A stretch of DNA of 50,372 nt, taken from NCBI RefSeq assembly GCF_003478335.1, contig NZ_QUFB01000019.1, forward strand, positions 1 to 50,372, given 5' to 3'. The translations under genes were made by a program, and so were the position numbers. Positions 43,645 through 50,372 of the stretch are shown here, one piece after another. The first letter of the stretch is position 1. The number at the start of each line of letters is the position of its first letter. The stretch is from Clostridium sp. AM49-4BH (GTDB lineage Bacteria > Bacillota > Clostridia > Lachnospirales > Lachnospiraceae). Below the pieces are notes generated by a model. The model had not been told where the DNA came from, made no database searches, and saw only the letters and a program-made list of their open reading frames with translations.

Positions 43645-46064
43645 ATGCAGCAAGTAAGAATTAAGTTGCAAAATATTTCGAAGTATTATTATTCCGAAAC
43701 AGCAGTGACACAGGCATTGCAGGGTATCAATCTGGAGTTTCGCATGGGAGAATTTGTTGCGATCACAGGGGAAAGCGGCAGCGGAAAGTCAACATTGCTT
43801 AGGATCATCAGCGGTATGGATACGTTTGATGATGGGGAGCTTTATGTGGATGGACAGCCGACATTTCAGTATGATGAAGATGACTGGGAAGAATATCGTC
43901 GTACTAAGATCGGCTTTGTTTTTCAAGATTATAGTTTGATCGGTCATTATACCGCCAAAGAAAATATTGTCAGTGCACTTTTGATCATGGGAGTGCCAGA
44001 GAAAGAAGCTGGAGACAAGGCAATTCATTATTTGGAACGGGTAGGCCTGAGTGCACAGAGAGACCAGCGTGCGTCTAAGTTGTCCAGTGGTCAAAAGCAG
44101 AGATTGTCGATTGCTCGTGCGTTGGCAAAGGATACGGATATTATTGTGGCGGATGAGCCAACCGGTAACTTGGACAGTGAAACCGGAGCGCAGATCGTGA
44201 AATTGCTTCGAGATCTTTCGCAAGACCATTTGGTTATAATGGTAACTCACAATTATGAACAGGTAGAAAAATATGTTACCAGAAAAGTGCGATTGCATGA
44301 TGGATCATTGATCTTGGACGTATCCGAAAATATGGACACGAATCAGAAGTCAGAAGTATCCGAAAATACGGACATAGATCAGAAGTCAGAAGTATCCGAA
44401 AATACGGACACGGATCAGAAGTCAGAAGTATCCGAAAATACGGACACGGATCAGAAATCGGAGATGTCCGAGAATGTGGACAACAACGAGAAAATGACAG
44501 CCGGTAAAAAGTCTGAAAGCAATGAGGAACGACTTCGCGATCGTACCATAGGGCGGATCTTTGTGCGAATGAATGCAGTGAGACAGCCGGAAAAAATCGC
44601 ATTGTTTATGGGATTTTTCTTAGCTGCTGCTATCGTATCGTTTTTATTTATCGGGCAGTTGCTAATGAATGCAGATGATATTTACACCAAAAAGTATTCA
44701 GCAACATCTTTTGCGCGCAAAGACGATAAGCGCATTTCAATTAGACGTAAAGATCAAAAGTTTATGACGAAAAAAGATATTGACCGACTCACCAAAATGA
44801 AGCACGTCGTTTCGGTGGATCAGTACGATATTGTGAATGACGTCAATTATTATTTTGAGGAAGGAAAAGATTATAGACAGGAGTACGGCTATAATAGGAT
44901 GAGTACGAGCAATGAAGGGGGGCTGTACGACTCGCAGAACGTTGAATACGTCAAGAAAGATCAATACATGCGATCATCTTCCTGCTTGAAGAAATCGGAT
45001 CTCGTAAAGGGCAGTCTGCCAAAGAAGATCGATGAAGTTGTACTGTACGATCGGGGAAAATATAAGGTTGGTGATACGATTACATTTTTCTATACAAGCG
45101 ATGTGCTTTGGTCATCAACGGAGAATTATATACAGCGGAAGATGAAAGTAAGCGGACTGTTAAAAAATAAGGATAAACAGGTGTACTTTTCGCCGGAGAT
45201 ATGTACAATGCTGCAAAGTACCGTAACCGGTGGCAAAGTATTCTATGAATATGCCTATAATCAACAACTTGGCAAATATCAGGGACAGGCAACATTGTGG
45301 CCGATTGTTGGCGATATCGTGAAGAAGGATAACGAACTTTGTGTATCAGGTGCATATGAAGCAGCGGTGTATCGGGCAGAAGATAATGACTTGACTCTTT
45401 TAGATCAGTCCGGTTTATTGCATATTGATCAGTATGACAAGGATATGAAAAGCAAGGATGTCAAACAGATCGAGAATGTAGAAACCGGTGAGAAGATAAA
45501 TGGCTGTGGGCAAATTTTGCAGAGGTTTCTCAGAATATTTATGAGAAGTATTATCGCACCGAGAGCAGGCAGGCATCGGTATATATTACAAGTTACGCCA
45601 AAATGGATCATGTGTTAAAGGCATTGGATAAAGCCGGGTATGAGGCTGTGAGTACACTGCGTTTTGGTGCAGATGAATACGATTCAGATCTGGTACAGGA
45701 ACGTTTAAGGACGATCGGCATTGCAGTGGCAATACTATTAGTGATGATGGCTGCTGAGATATTGATCTTACGTTCTATATTTAAGATTCAGATCAAAGAC
45801 CAGAAAATCTTAAAATTCATGGGTATGTCCACAAAATTGATCGGCAAGATCAATTATATGGAGATGCGTCGATACAGTATTACTGCTATTATCGTGGTCG
45901 CGGTAGTGATGAATGTAGTTGGAATCTTTGTGCCGGCGCTGCGTGCTATGCTCTACTATTATGAATGGCCGGGGTACCTAGCGTACTTTATGTACAATTA
46001 TGTGGCTGCGATGGTGATGGTAGCAGCGTTTAATCATTTGTTAAAAGGGAAGGTGAGCGAATGA
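43645..46064 (+). pseudogene. ABC transporter, ATPase-FtsX permease fusion (first subunit), frameshifted
   Basis: ATG 43645 behind AAAAAGGAGGG. N-terminal MacB/LolD-type ATPase: Walker A GESGSGKST, signature LSSGQKQRLSIARAL, Walker B IIVADEPT. Then an acidic 12-residue repeat linker (about residues 226-280), a membrane helix (about 312-332), a large extracellular domain and, after the break, three C-terminal FtsX helices (from 45603). The frame breaks at about 45493-45496: GAGAAGATAAATGG; one added A restores EKDKWLWANFAEV and about 806 residues. It forms a natural pair with the 835-residue gene that overlaps its stop. Probably exports or extracts a peptide or lipid. Confidence 0.85.
44320..44484 (+). 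repeat. 36-bp in-frame tandem repeat, about 4.6 copies
   Basis: Units start at 44320, 44356, 44392, 44428 and 44464 and encode VSENTDTDQKSE-type 12-residue repeats in the linker between ATPase and permease. In-frame copy changes would only vary the linker length. Confidence 0.9.
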
Positions 46065-48568
46065 TCAAGATAGAACATTTACAGAAATATTTTAACCGCG
46101 GTAAACGAAGTGAGCTTCATGTATTGAATGATATTACATTGGAGCTGCCACAGACAGGTTTGGTATGTATTTTGGGGGAAAGCGGTTCCGGAAAAACCAC
46201 GTTATTAAATACCATTGGTGGATTGGATGTGTTTCAGGGAGGAACACTTACTGTAGACGAAACGATATTAAAGAAGTACGAGCCAAAGAAAATTGAGCAT
46301 TTGCGTTGTGAAAAATTTGGCTATATTTTCCAAAATTATTATTTGCTGCAGGATTACACGGTTGCTTATAATGTAAAGCTTGCACTTAGTCATTATGATC
46401 TGACGGATGAGGAAAAAGATGAGAGAGTATCGTATGTATTGGAGCAGCTTGGAATAGGCCGTTACAAAAAGAAGCTGGTATCCAAATTGTCGGGTGGACA
46501 GCAGCAGAGGGTATCTATTGCCCGGGCACTTGTGAAATCACCGCAGATCATATTGGCAGATGAGCCGACCGGCAATCTGGACGAGGAAAATACAATACGT
46601 ACAATGAGTATATTGCGTGCGATTTCCAAGGAATGTCTGGTTATTTTAGTATCGCACGAGCGCCGTATTGCTGAGTTTTTTGCGGATCGTATTCTAGAGA
46701 TCAAGGATGGAGAGATTACAAAAGATTACGATAATCATTCCGGCAGCAGTTATGAACGATCGGACGATGGTAATATTTATTTGCCGGAGCTCACATGTCA
46801 GGCCATGCAAAGCGATGAAAATGAAATTGAAGTGTACCAAAATGCGGACAGCAAAGAGGAACCTATTCGATTAAAAATGGCATGGAAAAGTGGGAAACTT
46901 TATATTCGGAGTGACATGGCAAGTGATGTGATCTTTGCGGGGGAAGAAGCCGGATGTGAAATCTTTGATGAGCCAAGACAAAAACTGGAGATGGAAGATG
47001 TTGAGAACTTCTCATATGAATTACCTCCATTGGAAATGAGTAAAAAATCCGGGTTGTCCTGGAAAGCAACCTGGCGAATGACACTAGAAAATTTGAAGTT
47101 GTTGGGGAAAAAGCAGGCATTTATCGTTGTCATCCTTTTAATAACAGCAATCATGCTTTCGCTGACGATATCGGACTTGATCACAGCAGTTACGGTGCAT
47201 CGGGAAGAGATTGTGAAGGATGATTCACATTATGTACAGGTGGAGATGAAACTGGCTTCTCCGGCAGAAGAATATGCCGTTGGTGATACCATGCAGGAGT
47301 GTTATAATAAGGTGCTTTCGAAAGGGAAACGTAAGGATATGATGTTTTACGATGCTGCGCGTGACCTGGTGATACAGGCAGATACGTTATATCAGATGCG
47401 GGGGAGCAGCCAGGTGATCCGCGACTTTTCCTATGTGGACATATCGAAAGTTACGAAGAAAGATCTGTTATATGGACGGCTTCCAAAGAAATCGGATGAG
47501 ATTGTTATCGATAAGCTGGTTGCGGATCGTTTCTTGAAAAGTGACACGGCTATTTCCGGTCAATATGCGTCCGCAAAGGAGTTGTTAGGAGAGACACTTT
47601 CTATTAACACATTCAGCAAAGATCTGACGGTAGTTGGCATTAGTGGCAACAACGAGGCGTCCATTTACTGCAGTCAATCAAAGCTGCTAGGAATGGTTGC
47701 GAGTTCCTATTCGGTCATGTCATTATCAGAGCTGCAGAAGATGTATCCGGGTAAGTACGATAATGTAACCTTGCAGGATGATCAGATGCTGGTTCCGCAG
47801 TCAAAATATGATCAGATCAAAAGTTATCAGGAATTTCAGGGAAACCAGAAAGAATATCCGGTGCAACAGCTTGGTAATAGTTCCGTGTCTTACGAAGAGG
47901 AACCGGTTAGTAATGCAGGAGAAAATTACATTGTAGTGGGTGGATTTGACAATTCCTGTGATGTTGATTATGTTTTGACAGATGCCGCCGGTAAGCAATT
48001 AGCAGACCAGTTGGCAGTTGGAATGCAGAAGATAAAATATTATGTGGATGATTTGGAGCAGCGGGAAGAGCTGGTAAAGCAATTGCAAAGTGAACTGAAA
48101 CCGTATCAAAAAATGTTTCGGGTCAAAGTGACGATTCCGGCAGAGCAACAAGTGAAAGCCTATCGGAACAAAATGAAAGACAAGACGAGAAGCAAGGCAT
48201 TGTTTGCAATGATTGCTGTCATCTTGTCTGTGTTGATCATTTATTATACGATCCGCTCCAATGCATCATCACGAATGGAGGAGTTGACGGTGTATCGCCT
48301 GCTTGGAATTTCCAAGGCAAGTATTATCCGTTCTTTTATACTTGAAATGCTGCTGATCAATTGCTATACGACACTTCCCGGGGTTGTGGTCACGACAGGT
48401 GTTATGAAGTTCGCCGCATCCGTGCCATCCCTTGGAATGAATCTAAGCTTTCCATGGTGGGGCGCGATAACGTTGATAGCGGCAATTATGCTGGTAAATG
48501 CAATTGTAAGCGTTATTCCGGTGCACAACATACTGGCAAAGCCGCCTGCGGAGTTAGCTGTTAAGTAA
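46061..48568 (+). CDS. ABC transporter, ATPase-FtsX permease fusion (second subunit)
   Basis: 835 residues. ATPase with Walker A GESGSGKTT (about 38-46), signature LSGGQQQRVSIARAL and Walker B ILADEPT. Acidic linker, transmembrane helix (about 350-370), large extracellular domain (about 380-700) and three C-terminal FtsX helices (ALFAMIAVILSVLIIYYTIR, and two more to LAKPPAELAVK). It overlaps the stop of the first subunit by 4 bp (ATGA), so the two are translationally coupled and likely heterodimerise. No two-component genes lie nearby, unlike bacitracin-type BceAB loci. Substrate unknown. Confidence 0.93.
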   Translation: MIKIEHLQKYFNRGKRSELHVLNDITLELPQTGLVCILGESGSGKTTLLNTIGGLDVFQGGTLTVDETILKKYEPKKIEHLRCEKFGYIFQNYYLLQDYTVAYNVKLALSHYDLTDEEKDERVSYVLEQLGIGRYKKKLVSKLSGGQQQRVSIARALVKSPQIILADEPTGNLDEENTIRTMSILRAISKECLVILVSHERRIAEFFADRILEIKDGEITKDYDNHSGSSYERSDDGNIYLPELTCQAMQSDENEIEVYQNADSKEEPIRLKMAWKSGKLYIRSDMASDVIFAGEEAGCEIFDEPRQKLEMEDVENFSYELPPLEMSKKSGLSWKATWRMTLENLKLLGKKQAFIVVILLITAIMLSLTISDLITAVTVHREEIVKDDSHYVQVEMKLASPAEEYAVGDTMQECYNKVLSKGKRKDMMFYDAARDLVIQADTLYQMRGSSQVIRDFSYVDISKVTKKDLLYGRLPKKSDEIVIDKLVADRFLKSDTAISGQYASAKELLGETLSINTFSKDLTVVGISGNNEASIYCSQSKLLGMVASSYSVMSLSELQKMYPGKYDNVTLQDDQMLVPQSKYDQIKSYQEFQGNQKEYPVQQLGNSSVSYEEEPVSNAGENYIVVGGFDNSCDVDYVLTDAAGKQLADQLAVGMQKIKYYVDDLEQREELVKQLQSELKPYQKMFRVKVTIPAEQQVKAYRNKMKDKTRSKALFAMIAVILSVLIIYYTIRSNASSRMEELTVYRLLGISKASIIRSFILEMLLINCYTTLPGVVVTTGVMKFAASVPSLGMNLSFPWWGAITLIAAIMLVNAIVSVIPVHNILAKPPAELAVK

Positions 48569-48591
48569 CGGTTTCACCGTGCGTTCCGGGA

Positions 48592-50118
48592 TCAGTTGCC
48601 GGTAACGGTCGGTGAGTTTGTTGGAGCTGCCGCTGGAGTTTCTGTTGGAGCAGTTGTTGAGCTGTCCGTTGGAGCATCTGTTGGAGTTTCTGTTGGTACT
48701 GCCGTCGGTACAGTGGTTGGAGCTGCCGTTGGCGTCGCAGTTGGTCCTACAGCATTTGAAGGTACAGTTTTCAGCAATTTTGTAAACCGCTTCATTTCTG
48801 AGCGTGCCGATTTGCGGATCAAATCGGAATAAGAGAACAACATAAAACCGCCACAACCGTTTTGTGAGCGTAAGTATAGGAGCTGGCGTTTGAGATTAGT
48901 GCGGCTTGTGCCCCACTCTGCGTCCGCTCCTAATTTTGCCTCCCGTTTAGAGATGCCGGCGCGGTAACCGCCCAGACCGACATATACTTTTACGGATTTT
49001 GCGCGTGGTATCGCGAGCCATTTGTTTGTGGTTTCGCGGAAAGGACAAGTCTTTTGACTGAATGTCCAGTAAATCTGTGGGCAGATATAATCAATATATT
49101 TGGAAGAACGCATCCATTTTTTGACATCTGCGTAATAATTATTTTTTGCATATAAATTACGGATATTGCCTGCCGGGCTGATGCCAAATACGCAATTATT
49201 ATCCAATCTATGTACGATGGTTCGAACACGTTTTAACATGTTGGATACGTTGTTTCTGCGCCAAGTTACGATCGAAACTTTTTTCTTGTGTTTCTTTTTG
49301 CAGCGCTTTGCGTATGCTTTGTATTCTTTGTAGTCAAATACCTTTTTGTATTTCGCACCCAGATTCGGATAAAAATAATCGTCAAAATGAATGCCGTCTA
49401 CAGCATAATCGCGCACGATCTCACGGACACCATTGCAAACAAGATTTTGAACATCTTTGGAAGCCGGGTTAAAGTACAGTTTCCCATCCCATTTTAATAC
49501 ATTGCGGCGTTTGGAAGCTTTCTTGGAAACAGCCCATTTTCTGGCAATGGATTTTTTCGGGAGTTTATATACGTTGGTCGTATTGCTGGCAATGCGATAA
49601 GGGTTGATCCATGCATGGAAAGCTAAGCCCCGTTTATGTGCCGCGCTGACCGCATAGGAGAGCGGATCGAATCCCGGATGTTTCCCGGCTTTTCCGGATA
49701 CATAGCGAGACCATGGAAAATAGCTGGACGGATACAAGGCATCGGCAAATGGACGAACATGAACGATCACAGCGTTAAATCCATTTTTTTTGCAGTTATC
49801 AAACGTCTTGTTGATGAAATTCTCAAACTGCTTTTTGGTGTAGCGCTTTTCTCCAATATCCTGAAAAGAGATCCATACACCGCGAAATTCACCGGAAGCC
49901 GGGGTAAATGTCGTTTTCACAGGCTTTTTTGATCTGGTTGTTTTACCCTGTGCGACTTTGGCAGATCGATTTGTCCGGTCTGTCGGAATGATCTGCGAAA
50001 CTGCCAGCGCACAGACCAAGATCAGCGCAATGGTCGTAGTGATTGAAGTAACAAACTTTATACCATGAGATGCTTTCGTGGTATGTCTTTTTTGATGAAA
50101 TGGATTGTGGTAATGCAT
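48592..50118 (-). CDS. GH10-like (DUF187/GHL10) surface glycosyl hydrolase
   Basis: 508 residues from ATG 50118, behind GAGGAAATT. N-terminal membrane anchor or signal (about 23-43), basic linker, then the GHL10 barrel (about 75-430): FRGVWISFQDIGEKRYT, FHAWINPYR, VDGIHFDDYFYP, PQIYWTF and KVYVGLGGYRAG. The C-terminal about 50 residues are (P-T-x-x)n repeats, a wall-spanning spacer without sorting signal. The family probably acts on peptidoglycan or surface polysaccharide. Convergent with the ABC genes, 23 bp apart. Confidence 0.92.
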   Translation of the reverse strand: MHYHNPFHQKRHTTKASHGIKFVTSITTTIALILVCALAVSQIIPTDRTNRSAKVAQGKTTRSKKPVKTTFTPASGEFRGVWISFQDIGEKRYTKKQFENFINKTFDNCKKNGFNAVIVHVRPFADALYPSSYFPWSRYVSGKAGKHPGFDPLSYAVSAAHKRGLAFHAWINPYRIASNTTNVYKLPKKSIARKWAVSKKASKRRNVLKWDGKLYFNPASKDVQNLVCNGVREIVRDYAVDGIHFDDYFYPNLGAKYKKVFDYKEYKAYAKRCKKKHKKKVSIVTWRRNNVSNMLKRVRTIVHRLDNNCVFGISPAGNIRNLYAKNNYYADVKKWMRSSKYIDYICPQIYWTFSQKTCPFRETTNKWLAIPRAKSVKVYVGLGGYRAGISKREAKLGADAEWGTSRTNLKRQLLYLRSQNGCGGFMLFSYSDLIRKSARSEMKRFTKLLKTVPSNAVGPTATPTAAPTTVPTAVPTETPTDAPTDSSTTAPTETPAAAPTNSPTVTGN

Positions 50119-50372
50119 AATTTCCTCTACACTTTCTTATTTGTTTTGCACAGAAAAGCCGGTGTTTCAGCTTATTTGTACAATGAGATTACAGTGTCAA
50201 AAGGTTTGAATCTGGTGTTTGACATCGTAATTACAATGAGTAACTCCTGCGATATTATACTATACTCAAACTTCCCATACCTCAAATCCTCCACAACCAC
50301 ATATTGCTTATTATGTCAATAACTATATGATATTTTGCAGCCGCCAAAGAACGGTTTCTGCCATCAGAGAAC
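50119..50372. other. Upstream region of the GH10-like gene
   Basis: No gene seen. On the minus strand a TATAAT lies around 50245-50251, and GGTATGGGAAGTTTGAGT (50264-50281) nearly repeats a motif found upstream of spoIIR (31056-31073, 17 of 18 identical). Confidence 0.4.

Noticed and set aside
44320..44484. Possible CRISPR array (36-bp units)
   Set aside because: Units are in frame within an ABC transporter linker and have no spacers.
48596..48832. Plus-strand Val/Gly-rich frame
   Set aside because: It is the complement of the Pro-Thr repeat tail of the GH10-like gene.

Overview
The window joins two unlike regions. From the left edge to about 18 kb, nearly every gene lies on the minus strand. 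Together they form the conjugation half of a Tn916-family integrative conjugative element (ICE), in the canonical order orf23, orf22, orf21 (coupling ATPase), oriT, orf20 (MobT relaxase), DUF3789 and TcpD small proteins, orf19, two ArdA antirestriction genes, orf17 (TcpE), orf16 (VirB4), orf15 (VirB6-like), orf14 (lysozyme/NlpC) and orf13 (TcpC). One end of the element lies near 17.93-18.02 kb, marked by 11-bp integrase-arm-type direct repeats. The integrase end lies beyond the left edge. Cargo includes a large covalently cross-linked cell-wall adhesin next to the element end, a membrane-bound XRE regulator, an NTF2-like protein, and an XRE/DUF6442 pair in the slot where Tn916 carries tet(M). 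No antibiotic-resistance gene is visible.

From about 18 kb to the right edge is host chromosome. SpoIIR, a CotS-like coat protein, glycogen genes (phosphoglucomutase, branching enzyme) and many low-complexity-tailed surface proteins suggest a spore-forming Clostridia, probably Lachnospiraceae-like. That assignment is inferred from gene content only. Layout: two unknown exported proteins, CotS-like kinase fold, a broken exported protein, PEGA lipoprotein, pgcA, M14 peptidase, glgB, a small membrane protein (18-29 kb); a decayed stretch with a PhoU-PstS fusion remnant, broken DUF1934 gene, spoIIR, a headless subtilisin and a leucine-rich-repeat protein (29-34.2 kb); class A PBP, glycosyltransferase, NAD synthetase, a catalytically degenerate BlaR1-like protein, a zinc-ribbon HTH protein, two fused ABC ATPase-permeases acting as a pair, and a GH10-like surface hydrolase (34.6-50.1 kb).

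Two features stand out beyond gene content. First, two families of structured intergenic repeats are dispersed over the chromosome. Family A has a closing stem with covarying pairs around two small hairpins (copies near 21.5, 29.9 and 34.5 kb). Family B is an ~80-bp double hairpin (28.9, 34.3 kb and a tandem pair at 40.4 kb that sits in the 5' end of the BlaR1-like gene). Second, at least five otherwise intact genes are broken by single-base indels, mostly losses from short homopolymers. This is either real decay or, more simply, uncorrected sequencing error, and it must be settled before any of these genes is called dead. One of them also coincides with a textbook -1 slippery heptamer.
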